Virus record (IMG/VR): IMGVR_UViG_3300005613_000035
Span: 17,189-81,188 of that record
Length of the DNA stretch: 64,000 bases
Strand: one strand, 5' to 3'
DNA from: a virus
Positions within the stretch are counted from its first letter, which is position 1; the number at the start of each line of letters is the position of its first letter. The notes beneath the pieces are model-generated. The model searched no databases and was not told the origin of the DNA. It saw only the letters and a program-made list of their open reading frames with translations. This document shows positions 1-7,393 of this stretch, in pieces. The position numbers and the translations under genes were made by a program.

Positions 1-200
1 ATGTATATGAGCTTCCTTGTGAATGGAATTTTATGTCAATGCATAATGAAGGATGGAATCAGAATTCCTCAAGGTTTGATGCATTTATTATACATTATGC
101 AGGGATGGGAAATTTCTATGGAAGGCATATAAATAAAAGTAGGTTTGATTTTATAAAGGAAGACTATTTAGTTCTAAAAAAATATGATTTGCTAATATAA
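1..200 (+). CDS. C-terminal end of a glycosyltransferase (family 8-like), cut by window edge
   Basis: An open frame enters from the left edge (codons in phase from base 3) and stops at TAA 198-200, leaving about 65 residues. It contains a WN...IIHYAG stretch followed by a short basic tail, which resembles the end of GT8 glycosyltransferases, where a conserved His-Tyr-Ala-Gly lies near the C-terminus. The DxD motif that would confirm the family lies outside the window. The next gene is also glycosyltransferase-like and starts 12 bases later, so this is probably part of a sugar-transfer block inside the structural operon. The family call is an inference from a short fragment. Confidence 0.5.
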   Translation, partial: VYELPCEWNFMSMHNEGWNQNSSRFDAFIIHYAGMGNFYGRHINKSRFDFIKEDYLVLKKYDLLI

Positions 201-212
201 GGAATTAAAATA

Positions 213-869
213 ATGATCAATTTAAATGTGGAGGGAACTTGTGGGGATGCATTTACTGTATGCTTAAAACTGTGGGCTATTGATAATGAAGAGATAAAAA
301 TTTTCCATAAGACTGTACACACACAGTTTTATCCTCAGATTAGGGATATATATGGCCTGAAGAAAAATATAGAGGTAGCGTTTGTAGATAATTTTAATGA
401 TAGAGAAGAGTACCTTGAACTTTCAGGTGTGCCTTATAAAAATAACCCAGACTCTATGGTTTGGTTCCCTGATTTAAAGTTACCGTATGTTTCAATTTTG
501 GATTACCCATATATAGTGATTTGTCCTCATGCTGGTAGAGAGGATGCTATGGCTCGATCAGTACCTATTAAAACAATAGAGTACATGATAGAAGAAGTAT
601 CCCCTATTAAATGTATTCTGCTGGGTACAAATAGTACGTATAAAGGTATAAAGAATTGTGAGAATTTAATTGGTGAAACTAATGTTATTGAGGCAATGTC
701 TATAATAAGTGATTGTAATGGATTCTGTGGTCCTGAAGGGCTTCTTTGTTTTGTTGCATTAAGCCAGCTAATTCCAAGTGTAATATTTTGGGTTAGATGG
801 CAACCTATAGAAGCAAGAGTTATAGGGACTCCCTGGCAAGAGCATATTATAGATTTGATAAAAATATAA
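213..869 (+). CDS. GT9 (heptosyltransferase)-like glycosyltransferase
   Basis: 218 residues. The C-terminal half matches the sugar-nucleotide-binding half of GT-B enzymes of the ADP-heptose:LPS heptosyltransferase type: a strand ending ICPHAGREDAMARSVP, an I(L)LGT strand, then a region around ISDCNGFCGPEGLLCFVALS that corresponds to the 'xxxxGPdSGxxHla' segment. The N-terminal domain is short compared with bacterial enzymes (about 320-350 residues). It sits between the GT8-like end and an unknown virion-type protein, so it may modify a virion glycan rather than host lipopolysaccharide; that role is inference. The ribosome binding site is weak. Confidence 0.55.
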   Translation: MINLNVEGTCGDAFTVCLKLWAIDNEEIKIFHKTVHTQFYPQIRDIYGLKKNIEVAFVDNFNDREEYLELSGVPYKNNPDSMVWFPDLKLPYVSILDYPYIVICPHAGREDAMARSVPIKTIEYMIEEVSPIKCILLGTNSTYKGIKNCENLIGETNVIEAMSIISDCNGFCGPEGLLCFVALSQLIPSVIFWVRWQPIEARVIGTPWQEHIIDLIKI

Positions 870-882
870 TGGGAGAGGATAC

Positions 883-1554
883 ATGAAAGTATTTCCGATG
901 GGAACTGTAGCTGCTGGTGTGAATTATGGTACGATTGATGGAGTACAATGTCCATTTTTTGAGCCTAACTCTAAAGCTTTCAGTCATCCTATTCATTATA
1001 GTTTGCAAACTTTATTTCAGAATCAATCTATACTTACAAGAAAAATAGCTGAGCCAAGTTTATCTATTACATATGAATATACTAACATATATTTTCATGA
1101 GTTTTTACAAATAAAAGAATGTGTGGCAGACGTAGAGGAAGCTGTTGATACGATATATGTAGTGGATTTATCAGCAGGTACTTTACCAGATTCCATGCCT
1201 TCTTGGGTACCTCATATTGGTTGGACCGGATTATATTCTTCTGTTGCAAATATGAAGGCTAACTATATGTTTCTTAATAATAGTACACAATGGAAAATAG
1301 GTGTAGTAAATAGTATTGTTACAAACACATCTATTCAATTAACTGTTACGGATAATTATGGAGATATGACAGAGGCACAAGCGGCAGTAGTAACAGGTAA
1401 TGCAAGGACGCATATTTATCCTATGTATGAATGCTATATAGTTCCAAACTCATTACAGAACTTTTCTGTTACAGGATATTGGAGTAATAAAGATTCAATG
1501 CGTGGCCCAATGTGGAGTGGTTCTATAAGTTTTACATCTAAATATAGAATATAA
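883..1554 (+). CDS. Unknown probable virion protein
   Basis: 223 residues, no recognised family. Composition is that of a beta-rich structural protein: many Ser, Thr, Tyr and Val, few charged runs, no signal peptide and no membrane segment. It starts 13 bases after the GT9-like gene with GGGAGAGG upstream of ATG 883 and is followed by a sulfotransferase gene. Its Ser/Thr/Asn content and position make it a possible acceptor for the neighbouring glycan-modifying enzymes, or a head decoration or tail component; neither is shown by the sequence. Confidence 0.55.
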   Translation: MKVFPMGTVAAGVNYGTIDGVQCPFFEPNSKAFSHPIHYSLQTLFQNQSILTRKIAEPSLSITYEYTNIYFHEFLQIKECVADVEEAVDTIYVVDLSAGTLPDSMPSWVPHIGWTGLYSSVANMKANYMFLNNSTQWKIGVVNSIVTNTSIQLTVTDNYGDMTEAQAAVVTGNARTHIYPMYECYIVPNSLQNFSVTGYWSNKDSMRGPMWSGSISFTSKYRI

Positions 1555-1565
1555 TAGGTGATAGT

Positions 1566-2255
1566 ATGACAATAGCTATAGTATGTAGCGGTGGTAGATC
1601 TGGTACTAATTTAGCTCTTGAATCTTTAAGAGGAAATCCTTATTTTAAAGTATCAAATGTTATAGAAGATAAGTACGTATTTGTTAGAGAGGAAGAGTTA
1701 ATAGATAGATATTTAACAAAGACAGATGTTGTCTACTGTCCTACATACAAGCATTTTAAACAGTTTATGATTAAAAATAGTAATGCCAATATTATATGGA
1801 CTGTTAGACATCCATACGATTGGTGTTTAAGTAAATTGTATAGAGGAAGACCAACAGAAAAAAGTCTTTGGAAATACTCTGCTGATGCTACAATACGTGG
1901 TTGCTTAATGGATATGAGTTGGATGTATTCTCTTTTAAAAGAGTTGGAGAAAGATTATCCATTAAGAATTATTAGAGTTAGAATGGAAGACCTAATTTTA
2001 AATATTGAAACTGAAACCAAAAGAATTTGTAGACGCCTTTGCATTCTTTGGGATAAAGAAATGATGTATCCATATAAAAGAATGAGAAATAAGGATAAGA
2101 AAAAAAGGTATGGAAATAAGTTAGACACGTCTCAAATAGGGTTATATAAAAATGTAGCTACTGTGTATGATGGATATTTTATGGATAAAATGGAAGCTAT
2201 AGATTTAATATTTTCTAAAGTACAACCACTTATAAGAGAATTTAACTATGAGTAG
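1566..2255 (+). CDS. Sulfotransferase-like protein
   Basis: 229 residues. The N-terminus IVCSGGRSGTNLALESL has the shape of the 5'-phosphosulfate-binding loop of PAPS-dependent sulfotransferases (strand, GxxRSGTxxL). IIWTVRHPYDWCLSKL fits the 3'-phosphate-binding motif (RHPxDxxxS). Sulfotransferases move sulfate from PAPS to carbohydrate or protein hydroxyls. It lies among glycosyltransferase-like genes in the structural region, which suggests sulfation of a phage-associated glycan or protein (inference). The gene overlaps the next by eight bases. Confidence 0.7.
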   Translation: MTIAIVCSGGRSGTNLALESLRGNPYFKVSNVIEDKYVFVREEELIDRYLTKTDVVYCPTYKHFKQFMIKNSNANIIWTVRHPYDWCLSKLYRGRPTEKSLWKYSADATIRGCLMDMSWMYSLLKELEKDYPLRIIRVRMEDLILNIETETKRICRRLCILWDKEMMYPYKRMRNKDKKKRYGNKLDTSQIGLYKNVATVYDGYFMDKMEAIDLIFSKVQPLIREFNYE

Positions 2256-2790
2256 AAAACTAATTGTATCGTTAGATACATATTCTTGGGTCAGGTTTGT
2301 TGCTGGTACAATTATTAGAGATCATATAAATGATTATGAAGTAATAATTGTGCATGAAGATTTAAGACCTATTTTATGGATGAGAAATTTATGTGTGCCG
2401 GCTATAATAGAACAAAGGCGACATGACTTATATCAAGTAGGAACTACATTAAATATTAAAAAAATAAGTAATTTTAAGTATACATATGGTAATGTCCCAA
2501 TAAAAAAACTTATAACAGAGTTACATTTATATATTATTTTAAATTCCATTAGTGAAGTGTATATTCAAAGTCATGATATTTTAAATATAATATTTAAGGA
2601 ACTGCAACTTAAATATAATTTTAAGCTGTTTATATTTGGTAGTAATACAGATGATGTAATAAAGAAAACAATTCTTACGCAAGATGAGTATAAAGAAAAA
2701 ATAGAGTTAAGAAAATTATTGGTAGGAATTCATACAAAAGAAGATAGAGATGTATATACCACTATAGAACGATTTACAGGGGGGAGTTAA
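2248..2790 (+). CDS. Degenerate PIG-L deacetylase-like protein (tentative)
   Basis: 180 residues. Order and spacing recall PIG-L/LmbE N-acetylglucosaminyl deacetylases: a first strand (KLIVSLDTYSW), then EQRRHDLYQVGTTL, which resembles the family's RRxEdxxAxxxLG segment, then VYIQSHD and a late K...L...H region. The metal-binding AHPDDE motif of the first loop is not present, so if it is this fold it is probably not a standard deacetylase. It begins inside the 3' end of the sulfotransferase gene, so the two are probably translationally coupled. The family call is weak; unknown function is the safe reading. Confidence 0.3.
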   Translation: MSRKLIVSLDTYSWVRFVAGTIIRDHINDYEVIIVHEDLRPILWMRNLCVPAIIEQRRHDLYQVGTTLNIKKISNFKYTYGNVPIKKLITELHLYIILNSISEVYIQSHDILNIIFKELQLKYNFKLFIFGSNTDDVIKKTILTQDEYKEKIELRKLLVGIHTKEDRDVYTTIERFTGGS

Positions 2791-3819
2791 TTGGAATTTA
2801 CACATTTAAACTCGTATTTTAGTATGTTCACTGATGAGGATCTAAAAAAAGAGTATAGTTTTACAAGTGATTTAGATACAGGGGATGCACTTGCTACACC
2901 ATGCTCCGTAACTATTCTAAATTCTAATGGTGTGGATAAATCTGCAACTATGATTGCAAGTGTTACTGTTAATTCTCCTACTATATCCTTTATTGTACAA
3001 GATCCTCCAGTAGCAGACACATATGAAATTAAGATAGCATGTCCTACTGATAATGCCAGAACTCATGTTAAAAAAGTAGTTTGTGATGTGTATAATTCTA
3101 CAGACTTAGTAACCTATATAGCAGGACCTACGTCTAATAGCTATGTTACACTTAAAGAAAGCAATGATTATGTTCGTGAAGTGCGGGGGCATATATCTAC
3201 TTGGGACACACTTAGCAATGCCGGTAAAAAATATTTACTTATAGAAGCAGCAAGGGATATAGATAAATTCAATTTTATTGGTAAGAAATACTATGACAAC
3301 CAAGCATTGGAATTTCCACGTGATGATCATGATAATATTACTGGAAATTGTGCTACACCTATAACTCTTTCAAGTTTTAAAAATACTTCTTTTACATCAG
3401 ATACTTATGGTGCTTATCGTAGTAATACAGATTATTGGGAGTATGGTACAGTGCATATGACTGCTGCAACGGCTCTTGGGGATATTAGAAATATATCTAA
3501 TAGTAATATTACTACAGACGTAATTACCACTACGGAAGATTTTTCTGCTACTCCTACAGAGAACACAACTTTTATAGCTTTTGATCCACTTGATACTAAG
3601 CTGAAGAATGCTCAAGTAATTCAAGCACTCCATATTTTAGATACAGATGGTGGAGGTGCATTGCAGAAGTACCGAAGTGCTGGTGCAAAGAGTGTTCAAA
3701 TAGGGGATGTTGAAGTAGCTTTTTCTGGTACCAGTACAATGTCAAGAGGTGTCTCGTCTAAAGCAAAACAGTTATTAAGTCAATTTATAGAACGCTATCG
3801 TCGTGTTCAAAGAGCTTAA
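2791..3819 (+). CDS. Head-tail connector-like protein with extra N-terminal beta domain
   Basis: 342 residues starting at TTG 2791, directly after the upstream TAA; GGGGGAG lies just upstream, so the start is plausible and coupled. The middle segment (Trp...AGKKYLLIEAARDIDKFNF...QALEFPRD) is the pattern of phage DnaT-like/gp6-type head-tail connector proteins, where an adaptor ring is built from a small helical domain. About 110 residues in front of it look like an Ig-like beta domain (PCSVTILNSNGVDKS...), and a Ser/Thr-rich insertion splits the helical part, making it about twice the usual length. The C-terminus is basic and helical (QFIERYRRVQRA). Head closure and gp10-like genes follow. 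Confidence 0.6.
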   Translation: MEFTHLNSYFSMFTDEDLKKEYSFTSDLDTGDALATPCSVTILNSNGVDKSATMIASVTVNSPTISFIVQDPPVADTYEIKIACPTDNARTHVKKVVCDVYNSTDLVTYIAGPTSNSYVTLKESNDYVREVRGHISTWDTLSNAGKKYLLIEAARDIDKFNFIGKKYYDNQALEFPRDDHDNITGNCATPITLSSFKNTSFTSDTYGAYRSNTDYWEYGTVHMTAATALGDIRNISNSNITTDVITTTEDFSATPTENTTFIAFDPLDTKLKNAQVIQALHILDTDGGGALQKYRSAGAKSVQIGDVEVAFSGTSTMSRGVSSKAKQLLSQFIERYRRVQRA

Positions 3820-3830
3820 GGAATTATTAA

Positions 3831-4001
3831 ATGAAAATAAATCTTGATACTAAAATTTATGATGAGGTTGACATTAAGAAAATGAAGAGGAATTTAAGGG
3901 ACGCATTTAAAGAAAAAGATAGTGATGTTAAGGTACATACACCAATATCTCCAAGTAAAAAAAGAATAAGTAGGAAGAGGAGGGCGTTATGTCATCATTA
4001 G
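3831..4001 (+). CDS. Small basic protein, unknown
   Basis: 56 residues from ATG 3831 to TAG 3999-4001. It begins MKINLDTKIYDEVDIKK and ends in a very basic stretch (KKRISRKRRA). Twelve bases separate it from the connector gene and its end overlaps the following gene by 13 bases, which supports it as a real gene in the head-tail joining block. No family recognised. Confidence 0.55.
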   Translation: MKINLDTKIYDEVDIKKMKRNLRDAFKEKDSDVKVHTPISPSKKRISRKRRALCHH

Positions 4002-4306
4002 TAGCTGGACTTTTAAACCAGACTATTGACACTATCTATAGTACAAGTAGTAGTGGGTATGGGGATAAGACTGAAACTATTTTGTACACAAATATTCCAT
4101 GCAGATGGCAAGAAATTTCTGTATTAAATGTTGATGCTGCTGGTGAGAAGATAGACTATGAAGTTAAAATATGGTTGCTTCCAGATATAACTATAAATAA
4201 AAATTTCAGAGTATTGAAAGGCTCTAAGAAATATATAGTTGAGGACGTTTCCTATAAATATGATCTTGATGGTAATGCAGACCATATAGAATGTTATTTA
4301 AAGTAG
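3989..4306 (+). CDS. Head closure / head-tail joining protein
   Basis: 105 residues. The pattern of a Cys-Arg-Trp segment (IPCRWQE), acidic turns and the closing KYIVEDVSYKYD...HIECYLK fits the phage head-tail adaptor (head closure) family, small beta-barrel proteins that plug the connector. Length fits the family. It lies between the connector and the HK97 gp10-like gene, the usual order in siphoviruses. AGGAGG precedes ATG 3989. Confidence 0.6.
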   Translation: MSSLVAGLLNQTIDTIYSTSSSGYGDKTETILYTNIPCRWQEISVLNVDAAGEKIDYEVKIWLLPDITINKNFRVLKGSKKYIVEDVSYKYDLDGNADHIECYLK

Positions 4307-4315
4307 GTTATATAA

Positions 4316-5053
4316 TTGTTAAAACTTGATATAAAATCTAAATATCTATCGGATAAAATAACACCTTCAATATACCAAGACTCAGGTCCTCCTACGTTAT
4401 TGAAAGGTAAGGGCGGTGTTTTTGCTACTAGAATTGAGCAAGCAGGTCTACCTGAAACACAAGAGGTGCTTGGTAAATTTGGGAAAGCAATAAGCATATA
4501 TGCAGCAAGAGCTATATCCCTTGTTACAATTGATTTATTAGCTAATGCACAACCGAGAGTACCTGTTGATACCGGTGAGCTACGTGAGAGCGGTGTAGCT
4601 ACTTTAAAAATGGGTAGAGGTGGTAAAACATATATAGGTATTGGTCATGCAGATGGAACAATAGAAGCAAGATTAGGCAATGTTACTAAAAGTAAGCTTA
4701 AGAATGTTAGAACTTTACGAGCAGAAGTATCATATAGAAGATTGAATGAAGAAGGTGCTGATATTGCGTTATGGGCACATGAAGATTTATTACCCTATTC
4801 GTCTTCCCAACATCCAAGAGCGAGAACTTTAGGTACTGGTCCTAAGTATTTAGAAATACCTTGGATAGAAAAAGCTGCTGAATATATCAGGTTTATAAAT
4901 GATGAAGTTGCAGGATTAACAATGAAACATAATATTGCACTTATATCTAAGATGCAGCAGACAAGGACAGGTAAATATAAAGTGAATTATGTAGATTTAA
5001 ATATAGATAAAATTCAGGTAGAAGGATACTATCCTCCTGGTTGGAAACATTAA
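4316..5053 (+). CDS. HK97 gp10-like neck/tail completion protein
   Basis: 245 residues read from TTG 4316; the first ATG is far inside, so TTG is the best start, although the upstream ribosome binding site is weak. The centre has the gp10 signature PRVPVDTGELRESGVATL (the family's 'PvdTGxLrxSi') followed by a beta strand with G(I)GHADG and later HPRARTLGTGPKYLEIPW. It is longer than many relatives (about 130-190 residues). Position between head closure and tail terminator fits a role at the head-tail interface. Confidence 0.7.
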   Translation: MLKLDIKSKYLSDKITPSIYQDSGPPTLLKGKGGVFATRIEQAGLPETQEVLGKFGKAISIYAARAISLVTIDLLANAQPRVPVDTGELRESGVATLKMGRGGKTYIGIGHADGTIEARLGNVTKSKLKNVRTLRAEVSYRRLNEEGADIALWAHEDLLPYSSSQHPRARTLGTGPKYLEIPWIEKAAEYIRFINDEVAGLTMKHNIALISKMQQTRTGKYKVNYVDLNIDKIQVEGYYPPGWKH

Positions 5054-5071
5054 TGAATAGGCGGTAACATA

Positions 5072-5482
5072 ATGGCTAACACGATATGTAATAATGTTGC
5101 ATCATATTTAACTGATCTTGGAGCTACTCATGCTGTATGTTCAGCATTAGGAGATACTTTAACATTTGCAGAGAATTTATTTATAGGTATAAGTCCTGCT
5201 ACTGATATAGATACTATAGCTATATTACCTTATGGTGGGTCACCACCTAATATGGATAATATACGACAGGAAGCATCTATACAAATTAGAACAAAAACGG
5301 ATTCGAGGTATCGCGGGTTAGGTTTACAACAAGAAATTATAAATTTTTTACACACAAAGGAGATAGTTGGGGTAGGAAAAATATTTGCTAAACAAAGTGT
5401 TCCAATATTGTTTGATGTTCTTGAATCTGGAGAGCACACTGTGATGGTCTCAAATTTTGATATAAAATATATAAAAGTGTAG
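5072..5482 (+). CDS. Tail terminator-like protein
   Basis: 136 residues. Layout matches the phage minor capsid/tail terminator family: an N-terminal helix, a central ILPYGGSPPNMD strand-turn, an R-rich strand (IQIRTKTDSRYRG), a helix (LQQEIINFLHTKE), then C-terminal beta strands. Terminator proteins cap the tail tube and join it to the head. It has a GGCGGTAA ribosome binding site and lies directly after the gp10-like gene. Confidence 0.6.
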   Translation: MANTICNNVASYLTDLGATHAVCSALGDTLTFAENLFIGISPATDIDTIAILPYGGSPPNMDNIRQEASIQIRTKTDSRYRGLGLQQEIINFLHTKEIVGVGKIFAKQSVPILFDVLESGEHTVMVSNFDIKYIKV

Positions 5483-5510
5483 AAAGTAAATAAAAAGAGG
5501 ATTAATATTT

Positions 5511-6698
5511 ATGAAAGACTATAATGCATTAATTACAAAAGATGGTAAGCCAATAAAAATTCTAATAGCAAGTAAGCATCAGTGTATCAGATGTATTAGA
5601 ATTGCTGAAGCGTTAAAATCAGTGGGATATGAGGTTGATGCCCTAACGAATAAGATATCCTACGGTACAGAGATATTTGATAAGGTGTATTATTGGGGAA
5701 CAGAACAACAGTTTAAGAATCAAATATATAGTCTAAAAGGCAAACACCAGATTTTAGAATGGGAAAATGAACCGGACACTCCTGTAAGCTGGGCTGCTGA
5801 AATGGCAGATAGAGATAAAACAAAAATCATATATAATGTACATGATGCTGACACAATTCGCCGTGGTTTATCACCTCTTGACGAACGACGAGCGTATATC
5901 AATTCTGACGCTGTAATTTATGTTAGCAAACCAATACAAAAGATTTGTACAGAGTTGCATGAAATAAAAAAACCTACAATAGTATTATACAATTACGGTA
6001 CAAAGAGTATGCTGGAAAATACAAAAGTAGATTGGGATACAGTACAAAATAGACCACAAACATTAGTGTATGAAGGTGGAATAAATCCAATAGGGAATAC
6101 ACCAGACATCCAGCAGATGAACGTAATTTTTAAATATAGAAATTTATTTCCAATATTCCAACAATTAATACAACAAGGCAATGAGGTGCATGCATACGCT
6201 GGGAATAGTGATGCATACGAAACTGGGCAATATACGGGTGTTGTTCTTCACCCGCCTACAAAGTTTGACCAGTTGTTAAAAGAACTTACAAAGTTTAAAT
6301 ATAATTTACTTGTATTTAATAATGAAGATGGAAAGCAAGATCAGGTGAATTATACCACGCCAAACAAACTTTGGGATGCGTTGATTGCTGGAGTGCCATC
6401 AATTGCATGCTGGTGTAAAGAAACCGAAAAGTACGTTAAAAAGCACGATATTGGTTGGTGCTTCACGAGCATCAAGAGTATAGGCAACTGCTCTGGGATA
6501 GATCCTGAGTACATGGAAAAACTGGAGAATGTACGCAGGAAAAGGGAGGAATTAATATTTGAAAATCAGGTTTGTCTGCTTGAAAACTTGTACGCTGAAA
6601 TATTAGGCGTTGAGAAGAAAGATATTCCTCTGAAGTTGCAAAAACAATTAAGGTTTGAATATGGAGATGAAGCGATAGATAAATCCATAAGACCTTAA
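5511..6698 (+). CDS. GT-B glycosyltransferase (family 4-like)
   Basis: 395 residues with two Rossmann-like halves. The N-terminal half starts KILIASKHQCIRCIRIAEAL and continues with IIYNVHDADTIRRG. The C-terminal half begins TLVYEGGINPIGNT and has a late nucleotide-sugar-binding-like region around NYTTPNKLWDALIAGVPSI, the usual 'P.K..EAmAaGvPvI' position of GT4 enzymes. Length fits the family. It is inserted between the tail terminator and major tail protein genes, where no enzyme is expected, and is the third or fourth sugar-active gene in 7 kb. Confidence 0.7.
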   Translation: MKDYNALITKDGKPIKILIASKHQCIRCIRIAEALKSVGYEVDALTNKISYGTEIFDKVYYWGTEQQFKNQIYSLKGKHQILEWENEPDTPVSWAAEMADRDKTKIIYNVHDADTIRRGLSPLDERRAYINSDAVIYVSKPIQKICTELHEIKKPTIVLYNYGTKSMLENTKVDWDTVQNRPQTLVYEGGINPIGNTPDIQQMNVIFKYRNLFPIFQQLIQQGNEVHAYAGNSDAYETGQYTGVVLHPPTKFDQLLKELTKFKYNLLVFNNEDGKQDQVNYTTPNKLWDALIAGVPSIACWCKETEKYVKKHDIGWCFTSIKSIGNCSGIDPEYMEKLENVRRKREELIFENQVCLLENLYAEILGVEKKDIPLKLQKQLRFEYGDEAIDKSIRP

Positions 6699-6729
6699 TT
6701 TGTATTAGATAGATAGGTGGTGAAAAACT

Positions 6730-7311
6730 ATGAGTAGCAAAGGAACAATAGATAGTGATAACTATACCATCGGGGGTGGCATGCTGTACTATAATGCCAC
6801 AATTGGTGCCCAAGAATGTTTAGCAACTACAACTTTTTGGACTGCACACAATAACCTCGGTAACGTAGTGTCTGCTGAAATCTCACCCGATCTTTCCTAT
6901 GTTGAACACTGGAAATCTAAGAACGGGAAGAGGGTAAAAGATAAAGAGGTGGTAAATACCGCCGCTATTAATATTACGTTTACCTTTGATGAGATGAATC
7001 AGGATAACCTTAGACGCTTTCTGTTTGGTACTAACTCCTCAGCATCTAAATTCACTGTGTTGGATAACACTTTGGAGGAAGGTTGTGGGCAGTTGGTGCT
7101 GGAAACAGCAGTAGGCCAGAACATGATATATAGGTTTCCAAAATGTTCACTAAGACCTGATGGAGCGTTAACCTTAAATCCTGAGTCTTGGCATGAGGGT
7201 TCATTCACCATAAATGTGGTTGAATACATTTCTGGGGATCATACTAATGCCACACTTAATGCAACCTGGTTAACCATGCCTTTTGGTGAGGTTGACACGG
7301 CTGAATTTTAG
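6730..7311 (+). CDS. Major tail tube protein
   Basis: 193 residues, beta-rich with no helical domain or signal peptide, preceded by a good ribosome binding site (AGGTGGTGA). The sequence has a tail-tube pattern: an N-terminal 'NLGNVVSAEISPD' strand, a central NITFTFDEMNQDNLRRFLFG element (strand plus short helix) and C-terminal strands ending in an acidic tail. Size and place, after the terminator and before the tail chaperones, fit the major tail protein. Its codons are clearly more GC-rich than its neighbours, which may reflect high expression or a different origin. Confidence 0.7.
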   Translation: MSSKGTIDSDNYTIGGGMLYYNATIGAQECLATTTFWTAHNNLGNVVSAEISPDLSYVEHWKSKNGKRVKDKEVVNTAAINITFTFDEMNQDNLRRFLFGTNSSASKFTVLDNTLEEGCGQLVLETAVGQNMIYRFPKCSLRPDGALTLNPESWHEGSFTINVVEYISGDHTNATLNATWLTMPFGEVDTAEF

Positions 7312-7313
7312 TG

Positions 7314-7342
7314 TTGACTCTTTGTAAGTAGTGTGTTATACT
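7314..7342 (+). promoter_or_regulatory. Sigma70-type promoter ahead of the homing nuclease
   Basis: TTGACT (7314-7319), a 17-base spacer and TATACT (7337-7342): five of six consensus bases in each hexamer at the ideal spacing. It starts just after the major tail protein stop and points at the nuclease gene, giving that gene its own promoter inside the late operon. Confidence 0.65.
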
Positions 7343-7346
7343 GTAA

Positions 7347-7378
7347 TAATATGGGGGGAAATTATTCCTCCCATATTA
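7347..7378 (+). promoter_or_regulatory. 14-bp hairpin in the nuclease leader
   Basis: Bases 7347-7360 pair with 7365-7378 (13 Watson-Crick pairs and one G-U) around an ATTA loop. It follows the promoter within a few bases and ends 15 bases before the start codon. There is no T run after it, so it is not a normal terminator. It may stabilise the transcript or separate the nuclease message from late read-through. Confidence 0.55.
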
Positions 7379-7393
7379 TACAGGAGATTAAAT

